DNA from: Bacillota bacterium
GTDB taxonomy: Bacteria; Bacillota; Clostridia; Peptostreptococcales; Anaerovoracaceae
Reading direction: 5' to 3'
Assembly (NCBI GenBank): GCA_017386805.1
Contig: JAFOGM010000331.1
Span: 1-11,163 of the forward strand
DNA length: 11,163 nucleotides
The notes under the pieces: generated by a model
Told to the model about the DNA's origin: nothing
The model's database searches: none
The model's input: the letters and a program-made list of their open reading frames with translations, nothing else
Shown here: positions 1 to 5,738 of the stretch, piece after piece
Position numbering within the stretch: position 1 is the stretch's first letter
Layout: each line of letters starts with the position of its first letter
Translations under genes and position numbers: made by a program

Positions 1-476
1 AGTTCGCAGTGTCCGGAAAGCGGGCCGGAAAGAAAGACCTGGGCCGGATGGCTATGACCTATGGAACTGTGTACGTGGCTCAGGTGGCCATGGGGGCAGA
101 TAAAAATCAGCTGGTAAAAGCCTTGAAGGAAGCGGAAAGCTATCCGGGGCCATCGCTGGTGATCTGTTATGCACCCTGCGTCAGCCACGGATTGAAGCAA
201 GGAATGGGAAAGAGTCAGGAAAACATGAAAGAAGCGGTGAACCGCGGGTATTGGCACCTGTACCGATATGATCCCCGGAGAAAAGAAATGGGAGAATCGC
301 CTATGATACTGGATTCGAAGGAACCTATGGGAAACTTCCGGGCTTTCCTTATGGATCAGGTCCGCTATTCCTCGCTGATGAAAACCTCTCCGGAAGTGGC
401 GGAAGAACTCTTCCAAAAGGCGGAAGCCGATGCCAGGGAACGATGGAAACAGTATCGGCTCCTGGCAGAAAGCTAA
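1..476 (+). CDS. nifJ: Pyruvate:ferredoxin (flavodoxin) oxidoreductase, C-terminal part (5' end cut by window)
   Basis: This enzyme oxidatively decarboxylates pyruvate to acetyl-CoA and CO2 and reduces ferredoxin; it is cytosolic and central to anaerobic fermentation. Only about the last 158 residues are present, read in the frame whose first whole codon is at base 3; the GTG at 9 is internal, not a start. The visible part matches the end of the thiamine-diphosphate/Fe-S domain: a GKR...KKDLG stretch, then YVAQVAMGA, EAESYPGPSLVICYAPC and a GYWHLYRYDP block. The Cys encoded at 177-179, in the YAPC motif about 100 residues before the stop, is by family knowledge probably the last ligand of the cluster nearest the thiamine diphosphate. 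The protein ends soon after the domain, so there is no sign of the long C-terminal extension seen in the Desulfovibrio enzyme. An intrinsic terminator follows two bases after the stop. The family call is firm; the full length cannot be judged. Confidence 0.95.
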   Translation, partial: FAVSGKRAGKKDLGRMAMTYGTVYVAQVAMGADKNQLVKALKEAESYPGPSLVICYAPCVSHGLKQGMGKSQENMKEAVNRGYWHLYRYDPRRKEMGESPMILDSKEPMGNFRAFLMDQVRYSSLMKTSPEVAEELFQKAEADARERWKQYRLLAES

Positions 477-477
477 G

Positions 478-508
478 AAAGGCGACGGATCCACCGTCGC
501 TTTTTCTT
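478..508 (+). terminator. Intrinsic terminator of nifJ
   Basis: GCGACGG (482-488) pairs perfectly with CCGTCGC (494-500) around a 5-base loop. A-U and G-U pairs from the flanking AAAG extend the stem, and a run TTTTTCTTT follows. It starts right after the nifJ stop codon and separates nifJ from the next unit. Confidence 0.9.
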
Positions 509-549
509 TGAAAATAAAAATCCAGGATTCGGGAAGGATTGTGATGCAA

Positions 550-578
550 TTGGAATACGAAGTGTGGTATGATATAAA
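550..578 (+). promoter_or_regulatory. Putative sigma-A promoter of the GerMN lipoprotein gene
   Basis: TTGGAA (550-555) lies 17 bases from TATAAA (573-578). An overlapping alternative is TATGAT (568-573) preceded by TGG, which forms an extended -10. It sits between the nifJ terminator and a good Shine-Dalgarno sequence AAAGGAG (597-603), seven bases before the ATG at 611. Which of the two -10 hexamers is used cannot be decided by eye. Confidence 0.6.
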
Positions 579-610
579 CAGGGGAATTCTGGGATGAAAG
601 GAGACTGCGT

Positions 611-1198
611 ATGAAAAAGACATGGAAAACATATATGGGTTTCCTGTTGGCTTTGATTTTGTCAATGGGAATGATGACAGGCTGTGGTGGAGGACCGGCG
701 GATACCGATGAAGAATCCGTTCTGGATTATTCGGTGAAGCTCTATTACGTTTCATCCGAGTATCTGGAGACCGGTGATGAATCCATAGAACCCATGATTA
801 TGACAGAAGTTCTCGCATCAACGGATGCAGAAATGAGCGAAGTCTATGATATTTATGATATTGCTCTGGATCTTCTGACAGAAGTGATGGGAGAAGGAAT
901 GGATACCATGGTTAAGGTCGAAATGGTAAACGATACGACTGTGACCGACGGTGTGGCCGTGGTGGATTTCAATGGCGAAGCGATGCACGGTGGTTCCATG
1001 GAAGAGGTCTACTTGATCGAACAGGTAGTTCGGACGCTGGTGAAGAGCTTTGATGAAATCACTGCAGTTCAGTTTACTGTGGATGGACAGACGGTGGATT
1101 CGCTGATGGGTCATCTGGAAGCCAATTGTACCTATGGTTTGATTTCTGTGGAAGAAGACGGAGTTGACGTAGAACTGGTTACCATCATGGAGGAATAG
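611..1198 (+). CDS. GerMN-domain lipoprotein
   Basis: This is a 195-residue predicted lipoprotein. Residues 1-24 form a signal peptide: basic start MKKTWK, hydrophobic core FLLALILSMGMM, then the lipobox MTGC with the modified cysteine at residue 25. A short Gly/acidic linker follows, then a domain of about 40-165 resembling GerMN (sporulation and spore germination domain): it opens VKLYYVSSEY, has a central DGVAVVDFNGEA, then EEVYLIEQVVRTLVKSFDEITAVQFTVDGQ ending in a SLMGH motif. GerMN domains occur in the spore germination protein GerM and in many unrelated clostridial lipoproteins, so the domain alone does not prove a spore role. The protein is strongly acidic. The start is supported by AAAGGAG seven bases upstream. 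The ADP-ribosylglycohydrolase gene begins three bases after its stop, with that gene's ribosome binding site inside the last codons here, so the two are probably translationally coupled. Exact role unknown. Confidence 0.85.
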   Translation: MKKTWKTYMGFLLALILSMGMMTGCGGGPADTDEESVLDYSVKLYYVSSEYLETGDESIEPMIMTEVLASTDAEMSEVYDIYDIALDLLTEVMGEGMDTMVKVEMVNDTTVTDGVAVVDFNGEAMHGGSMEEVYLIEQVVRTLVKSFDEITAVQFTVDGQTVDSLMGHLEANCTYGLISVEEDGVDVELVTIMEE

Positions 1199-1201
1199 AG
1201 A

Positions 1202-2281
1202 ATGGATGCTGCTAAGACTCAAAAAAATTATTTCAGAGGTTGTCTCGTAGGCGGTGCCTGTGGAGATGCCATGGGATATCCCGTGGAAGACATGAGCTGG
1301 AACCAGATCCGCAGCGAATATGGGGCGCATGGAATCACAAAGCTTCCGATTCATGAAGAACGAAAAGAAGCATTGTTCTCTGACGATACCCAGATGAACA
1401 TCATGACGGTGGATGGACTGCTGTGGGCCGATAAGAAAGCGAAGGAACGCGGGGTGTATGCCTACACTTCCAGCTTGTTCTACTGCTATCAGAAATGGCT
1501 CTACACCCAGACCGGAAAGTTCGCAGATAAAAATTACGAATTCCTGTTGGGTGGTGAGATCCTGGAAAACAAGGAACTCTTCGCCAGAAGAACACCGGAT
1601 AAGGTGAACATCAGTACCCTGGAAGATTGTATCAATGGGAAATACGGAACCATAAAGAAACCGCTGAATCAGAATCCCGGAACCGGTGCTGTGATGAGAG
1701 CGGCTCCCATCGGTCTGTATTTCTATAATGATATCAAGATGGCCTTCCGCATCGGTGCAGAAAGTGCGGCGATCACCCACGGCCATCCCGATGCCTATTT
1801 ACCGGCAGGCTTCCTGGCTGCATTGATTTCCCAGCTGATCCGCGGAAAGGATCTGGAAGCTGCCATTGTCCGCTGCATGAAGGAACTGGAAAGCTGGCCG
1901 GAACATGAAACTACCCGTGATCTGATCGAAAAGGCCAGATCTCTGGCTGCGCAGATGAATCGTACCGGTGACCTTTTGAACGACAGCGAATTGGAAATGG
2001 CCAACCGCATCGACCTGGCTGCCATCGGCAGCGGTGAAACCGGTTCGGAAGCCATTGCACTGGCAATTTACTGTGCACTTCGCTACTCTCAGAACTTTGA
2101 ACAGGCGATCCTTCTGGCGGTGAACCAGGGTGGGAACAGCGATACGGTTGCTGCCATCTGCGGAGCGATCCTGGGTACATATTTGGGCCTGGATGAAATT
2201 CCCTACGCCTGGGTCAACAGAATCGAATGCTCGATCCTTTTGGTTCACGGTGCGGATAAACTTCTGGAGTCTGTTCTGTAA
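1202..2281 (+). CDS. ADP-ribosylglycohydrolase (DraG/ARH) family protein
   Basis: This 359-residue protein belongs to the family of dinuclear-Mg enzymes that remove ADP-ribose from proteins or small molecules. Visible family motifs, in order: FRGCLVGGACGDAMG (11-25); FSDDTQM with the expected metal residues D61, D62 and T63; NPGTGAVMRAAPIG (158-171); ITHGHP (191-196); and near the C-terminus NQGGNSDTVAAICGAILG (309-326), which holds the second metal motif. In classical members this motif reads GGDTDT; here residue 312 is Asn in place of the first Asp, while D314 and T315 remain. Length is normal for the family. GGAGG (1189-1193), eight bases before the ATG, lies in the end of the preceding lipoprotein gene. 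No DraT-type ADP-ribosyltransferase or nitrogenase gene is nearby, so the nitrogenase-control role of DraG is not supported. The substrate is unknown, and it could also be a family member with altered specificity. Confidence 0.9.
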   Translation: MDAAKTQKNYFRGCLVGGACGDAMGYPVEDMSWNQIRSEYGAHGITKLPIHEERKEALFSDDTQMNIMTVDGLLWADKKAKERGVYAYTSSLFYCYQKWLYTQTGKFADKNYEFLLGGEILENKELFARRTPDKVNISTLEDCINGKYGTIKKPLNQNPGTGAVMRAAPIGLYFYNDIKMAFRIGAESAAITHGHPDAYLPAGFLAALISQLIRGKDLEAAIVRCMKELESWPEHETTRDLIEKARSLAAQMNRTGDLLNDSELEMANRIDLAAIGSGETGSEAIALAIYCALRYSQNFEQAILLAVNQGGNSDTVAAICGAILGTYLGLDEIPYAWVNRIECSILLVHGADKLLESVL

Positions 2282-2301
2282 CGTTACAATGACATAAAAG
2301 C

Positions 2302-2354
2302 AAAGGAGCTGTCGCTCCGCTGAGAAGAACTCGGCTGGCGACAGCTCCTTTTTG
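2302..2354 (+). terminator. Strong intrinsic terminator after the ADP-ribosylglycohydrolase gene, possibly bidirectional
   Basis: A perfect 14-bp stem joins 2302-2315 (AAAGGAGCTGTCGC) to 2338-2351 (GCGACAGCTCCTTT), followed by TTTGTTT. The 22-base apical part can fold further, with GAG (2322-2324) pairing CTC (2330-2332). Read from the minus strand the hairpin is followed by a T-rich stretch (GCTTTTATG), so it may also end transcription of the convergent small gene at 2386-2493. Its left arm is shared with the terminator at 7390. Confidence 0.92.
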
Positions 2355-2385
2355 TTTGTGATCGCTGCGATCCCGGGTATGGACG

Positions 2386-2493
2386 TTATCGACTGTAGCA
2401 GTTACAGAAGATGATCACAAGCAGCAGGAAGAAGAATAACAGGCTGGTATCGATACCGCCGTCTCCGTGTAATAATCCGCATCCATCAGACAT
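2386..2493 (-). CDS. Small Cys-containing hydrophobic protein, sporulation YjcZ-like type
   Basis: A 35-codon reading frame on the minus strand opens with ATG at 2493-2491 and ends in TAA at 2388-2386. The product starts MSDGCGLLHGDGG, a Gly-rich polar head with one Cys, and continues into one membrane segment (LLFFFLLLVIIFC, about residues 18-30), ending CNCYSR. A ribosome binding site AGTAGGTG lies about nine bases upstream of the ATG. Tiny Gly/Cys-rich proteins with a single C-terminal membrane helix are typical of the YjcZ-type sporulation proteins of Bacillus and the high-cysteine small proteins common in Clostridia. I see the architecture; family membership is inference. It is convergent with the ADP-ribosylglycohydrolase gene and lies downstream of trkH, from which it is separated by the trkH terminator, so it should have its own promoter. 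A possible -10, TATAGT, is at 2573-2568 (minus), with no good -35. Confidence 0.65.
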   Translation of the reverse strand: MSDGCGLLHGDGGIDTSLLFFFLLLVIIFCNCYSR

Positions 2494-2520
2494 TCAGATT
2501 CACCTACTTCTTTCAGATTT

Positions 2521-2565
2521 TTTCGCTGTGCCGGAGGATTCGTGAGGAACGATCCGGGAGCGAAA
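2521..2565 (-). promoter_or_regulatory. Long imperfect hairpin in the leader of the small minus-strand gene
   Basis: TTTCGCT (2521-2527) pairs with AGCGAAA (2559-2565), CCGGA (2531-2535) with TCCGG (2553-2557), and TCGT (2540-2543) with ACGA (2549-2552) around a 5-base loop: 16 base pairs with one internal loop and one bulge. Neither strand has a T-tract after it, so it is not an intrinsic terminator. On the minus strand it lies between the possible -10 (2568-2573) and the ribosome binding site of the 35-codon gene, so it could be a 5'-end mRNA structure or a protein-binding palindrome. Pairing is seen; function is inferred. Confidence 0.45.
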
Positions 2566-2603
2566 CTACTATAAGATATTCAGGAAAGGATGGATGTGTG
2601 CAT

Positions 2604-2630
2604 GAAAAAAGTCCCGGAAGACCGGGACTT
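2604..2630 (-). terminator. Intrinsic terminator of the trkA-trkH operon
   Basis: On the minus strand AAGTCCCGG pairs perfectly with CCGGGACTT (arms at 2622-2630 and 2609-2617) around the tetraloop TCTT, followed by six T residues when the arm's own T's are counted. It begins 11 bases after the trkH stop codon. Confidence 0.92.
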
Positions 2631-2640
2631 ATGAAATCGC

Positions 2641-4095
2641 TTATAAAGCTCTGTTCCAGGCTCGCTTACTGAACAGGGCAAGGATGGGGAAAATCTCCAA
2701 ACGTCCCAATAACATAGCTGCACTGAGTACCAGCTTGGAGAACGGACTGAAGAAGGCGTAGTTGCAGGTGGGGCCAACCATCTCCAGACCGGGACCAATG
2801 TTATTGAAGCAGGCAATGGCTGCAGTAATGTTGGTGGTGAAAGGATTACCATCCAGAGAAATCAGCAGGACTGCGGCTGCGGTCAGAATACAATACGCAG
2901 AAAAATAGGCGTTGGTATTCTGCACGATCTGTTCGTCCATGGGATATTTGTTGATCAGGATAGAACGAACAGCACGGGGACGCAGAGACTGTGTGATATT
3001 TCTTTTCAGTGTTTTGATCAAAAGCAGAACGCGGGCCATTTTCAGACCACCGCCGGTACTGCCGGCGCTGGCTCCCAACAGCATCAGGAGAACCAGAAGG
3101 GTCTTGGAGAAGGAGGGCCAGAGATCAAAATCTGTGGTGGCATATCCTGTGGTGGTCATGATCGTGCTGACCTGGAAGGCTGCGTGACGAAGGCTTTCGC
3201 CGATAGTGCCATATAGCGGATTGATGTCAAAGGTGATCAATGCCGTAGAAATCACCATGATCCCTACGTATAAGCGCAGTTCCTCGTCTAAAAGAGCCGC
3301 AGCATATTCCCGGATCATAATGAAGAAATAAACGGAGAAGTTAACTCCGAATAAAGCCATGAAAATGGTGGTGACCCACTGGATGTAGGGGGAATATTCC
3401 GCCATACTGCTGTTCAGTACACCGAAGCCACCGGTACCAGCAGTGCCGAAGGCGTGACAGAAGGCTTCGAACAGAGGCATTCCTCCCAGGAGATACAACA
3501 GGAGACAGATCACTGTCAGAACGAAGTATAAACCGTATAGAATCATAGCGGTACTTTTCATTCGGGGGGTCAGCTTACTGACGCTGGGGCCAGGGCTCTC
3601 TGCACGCATGAGGTGCAGGGAGTAGCTGGAGTCGCTTCCGCCGGGAACGATTGCCAGCATGAAGACCAGGATCCCCATACCGCCCAGCCAATGGGTGAAG
3701 CTGCGCCAGAAAAGCAGGCTTCGGCTGAGACCTTCCACATTGGTCAGGATCGAAGCTCCAGTAGTTGTAAAACCGGATACGGTTTCGAAGAAGGCATCAA
3801 TGTAAGAAGGAACCTGACCGCTGAACCAGAAGGGCATTGCGCCGAACAGGGACAGAAAAATCCAGGCCAGACCAACCGTAATAAAGCCTTCCTGCGCATA
3901 GTAGCGGCGGGATTCGTTGTCGCGGGTGATGCGATACAGCGAGGCCGAAGCAATCAGCAGCAGGGAGATGGTTCCCACAAAGGGACGGAAGGTTCCGTCA
4001 GCGTCCACCAAGGCGATTACGGTGGAGGGAATCAACATGAGTGCTTCCAGAAGAAGAATCCGCCCGAGGATGTTGCCTACGAATTTGATATTCAT
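2641..4095 (-). CDS. trkH: Trk/Ktr-type potassium uptake membrane subunit TrkH
   Basis: This 484-residue integral membrane protein forms the K+ translocation pore that works with the cytosolic regulator TrkA. It shows the four-repeat TM-pore-TM layout of the superfamily, with the selectivity-filter loops visible in order: FTTTGAS (109-115), GTAGTGGFG (217-225), MTTTGYAT (313-320) and CFNNIGPG (429-436). The conserved GGGLKMAR (358-365) and GRLEIFP (464-470) follow the third and fourth pore regions. Length agrees with the TrkH/KtrB family. The ATG at 4095 has AGGTG five bases upstream, lying in the 12-base gap after trkA, so the two genes form one operon and are likely co-translated. A strong terminator follows. 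Discrimination between TrkH and KtrB rests on the partner: the neighbour is a full two-RCK-domain TrkA rather than a single-domain KtrA, which favours TrkH. Confidence 0.96.
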   Translation of the reverse strand: MNIKFVGNILGRILLLEALMLIPSTVIALVDADGTFRPFVGTISLLLIASASLYRITRDNESRRYYAQEGFITVGLAWIFLSLFGAMPFWFSGQVPSYIDAFFETVSGFTTTGASILTNVEGLSRSLLFWRSFTHWLGGMGILVFMLAIVPGGSDSSYSLHLMRAESPGPSVSKLTPRMKSTAMILYGLYFVLTVICLLLYLLGGMPLFEAFCHAFGTAGTGGFGVLNSSMAEYSPYIQWVTTIFMALFGVNFSVYFFIMIREYAAALLDEELRLYVGIMVISTALITFDINPLYGTIGESLRHAAFQVSTIMTTTGYATTDFDLWPSFSKTLLVLLMLLGASAGSTGGGLKMARVLLLIKTLKRNITQSLRPRAVRSILINKYPMDEQIVQNTNAYFSAYCILTAAAVLLISLDGNPFTTNITAAIACFNNIGPGLEMVGPTCNYAFFSPFSKLVLSAAMLLGRLEIFPILALFSKRAWNRAL

Positions 4096-4107
4096 ATACT
4101 CACCTCG

Positions 4108-5475
4108 CTATTCTGCGTAAATGTCGTTTAAGTGATGGATCATGTGCTGACCGGTACTGAGAACCACCACGGAATCGCCTTCGTAGAAGCGGGTGTTACC
4201 GTCAGCCAGCATGGGTTCGTTTCCGTGGGTGACGCAGGCCAGCAGGATGTTTTTTCTTAAAGGAATCTCTTTCAAAGGGACACCCAGGTAACGTACGGTG
4301 TCATCCACGCGGAATTCCATGGCTTCTGCCTGTTCGTTGGCAATGTGGTACAGGGCCACGATTTCACTGCCTTCCGCATTCTGCATCGCGCGGACATAAC
4401 GGATGATATCGGCGCTGCAGCGTTCCTTGGGACTGATGATACTTCCGATCCCCATGTCGGTAAAGAGACTTCCGTATTCCAGACGACCGATCTTCGTAAC
4501 GATCTTCTTTACACCACAGTGATGAGCAAACATGGAAATGATCAGATTTTCTTCATCGATATTGGTCAGCGTTACGATCGCGTCGGTTTGATCGATTCCT
4601 TCGCTTTCCAGGACCTGCTGAAGAGAACCGTCGCTTTCCACCACGGTGACCTGGGGGAATTCGTTGTATAAACTCAAGCATTTATCGTGATTCTTTTCAA
4701 TGACTTTGACTTTGATCCCGGCATCCAACAGTCGGGGAATCAGATGGTGGGCAATGCGGCCGCCGCCAATGATCATAACGTGTTTTACACGCTGTTTGGA
4801 GATCCCCAGCGTTTTTAAAAGCTGATCCAACTGTGCAGTTTTGGCTGCAAAGAATACGTGATCTCCTTCTTCGATGACGAAATTACCGGAAGGGATGATG
4901 ACTTCTTCCTCGCGGAGAACGGCAGCAATCAGAACTTTCAGCTTTGGACCGAAAATGGTCTGTAAGCGATGCAGAACGACTCCTTTCAAAGGGCTCTTTT
5001 CGTCGATGCGCATTTCCACAAGCTCCACGCGGCCCTTGGCAAAGGTTTCACGCTTCACGAAGTTGGGCAGCTGGAGAATCTGATAGATTTCTCTGGCCGC
5101 TGCATATTCCGGATTGATGGTCATGGAAAGACCCAATTCCTTTCGCAGAGCAACCAGCTGTTCGCGGTATTCCGTATTTCTAACGCGGGCAATGGTGTGC
5201 TTCGCTCCCAGTTTTTTTGCGGTGATGCAGCTCAGCAGATTGATTTCGTCCGTACTGGTTGCGGCAATCAAAACATCAGCCTCACCGGCATTGGCACGGC
5301 GCAGAGTTTCCATGGAAGCGCCGTTACCCTCTACGGTAAGTATGTCAAAGTTTTCGATATTCTCATTTAAAATTTTGGGGTTGGAGTCCACGACGGTCAG
5401 GTCATGACCTTCCTTGGACAACTGTTTTGTCAGCGTCTGACCAACTTTTCCGTCCCCTACAATGATGATTTTCAT
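4108..5475 (-). CDS. trkA: Trk system potassium uptake regulator TrkA (two RCK domains)
   Basis: This 455-residue cytosolic, peripheral subunit binds NAD(H) and gates the TrkH pore. It contains two tandem RCK units, each a Rossmann-fold TrkA_N part followed by a TrkA_C part. The first opens MKIIIVGDGKVG (glycine motif at 7-12) with an acidic residue ending the second strand at D30, as expected for NAD binding. The second opens HVMIIGGGRIA (237-242), with E260 in the same position. TrkA_C regions lie around 145-225 and 370-455; the latter includes VRYLGVPLKEIPLRKNILLACV. Length matches full-size TrkA and not the half-size KtrA. The ATG at 5475 has AAAGGAG ten bases upstream. The gene is first in the operon and is divergent from the peptidase gene at 5739. 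Confidence 0.97.
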   Translation of the reverse strand: MKIIIVGDGKVGQTLTKQLSKEGHDLTVVDSNPKILNENIENFDILTVEGNGASMETLRRANAGEADVLIAATSTDEINLLSCITAKKLGAKHTIARVRNTEYREQLVALRKELGLSMTINPEYAAAREIYQILQLPNFVKRETFAKGRVELVEMRIDEKSPLKGVVLHRLQTIFGPKLKVLIAAVLREEEVIIPSGNFVIEEGDHVFFAAKTAQLDQLLKTLGISKQRVKHVMIIGGGRIAHHLIPRLLDAGIKVKVIEKNHDKCLSLYNEFPQVTVVESDGSLQQVLESEGIDQTDAIVTLTNIDEENLIISMFAHHCGVKKIVTKIGRLEYGSLFTDMGIGSIISPKERCSADIIRYVRAMQNAEGSEIVALYHIANEQAEAMEFRVDDTVRYLGVPLKEIPLRKNILLACVTHGNEPMLADGNTRFYEGDSVVVLSTGQHMIHHLNDIYAE

Positions 5476-5532
5476 ATGATATATACTCCTTTAAAGGTAG
5501 GATTCTCAAAATCTAAGTAAAAAATCAAAGAT

Positions 5533-5561
5533 AGTTTACCATATTGCGGGGTTTTTGTCAC
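5533..5561 (-). promoter_or_regulatory. Sigma-A promoter of trkA-trkH
   Basis: Reading the minus strand, GTGACA (5561-5556) is followed after exactly 17 bases by TAAACT (5538-5533). TGG directly before the latter gives an extended -10. The leader would be about 50 bases with the trkA ribosome binding site at its end. No riboswitch-sized space exists (for example for a c-di-AMP ydaO element), so any such control would have to act elsewhere. Confidence 0.7.
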
Positions 5562-5651
5562 TTGTCTTACCCAGATTTTACATAGGAGAGGGGTCTGTGA
5601 ACGAAAAATTTACATGAAAACTATAGGCAGATGAAATTTTTACAAAAGATT

Positions 5652-5694
5652 TTGACAATTTGTAGTACAACTGGAGAAGAGATTGCGGTATAAT
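5652..5694 (+). promoter_or_regulatory. Promoter region of the RocB-like gene with a perfect small palindrome
   Basis: A consensus -10 TATAAT (5689-5694) lies 45 bases before the ATG at 5739. The consensus-like TTGACA (5652-5657) is 31 bases upstream of it, too far to pair. The region where a -35 should lie (about 5666-5671) is a poor match and is overlapped by an 11-base palindrome TTGTA-G-TACAA (5660-5670). AT-rich sequence upstream could act as an UP element. This suggests a regulated promoter; the regulator is unknown. Confidence 0.5.
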
Positions 5695-5738
5695 AAGAAA
5701 AAATATATAGATAAGGCCTGTGCCTGGGAGGGAAAGCG

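Noticed and set aside
9..11. GTG as the start of a separate 155-residue gene
   Set aside because: The frame is open to the window edge and the residues before it also fit pyruvate:ferredoxin oxidoreductase, so it is an internal codon of a cut gene.
818..1786. Open frame of 322 codons on the minus strand across the lipoprotein and ADP-ribosylglycohydrolase genes
   Set aside because: It overlaps two genes with clear domains and starts, has low-complexity His/Ile/Ser-rich composition and no family resemblance.
2602..2634. Ten-codon plus-strand frame beginning ATGAAAAAAGTC
   Set aside because: It consists almost entirely of the trkH terminator hairpin and has no independent support.
3613..4131. 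Open frame of 172 codons on the plus strand opposite trkH
   Set aside because: It is the antisense shadow of a clear membrane protein; its Gln/Gly/His-rich product has no domain and there is no promoter or ribosome binding site.
5652..5657. TTGACA as the -35 of the RocB-like gene
   Set aside because: It is 31 bases from TATAAT, far beyond the usual 16-19, and no -10 lies 16-18 bases downstream of it.
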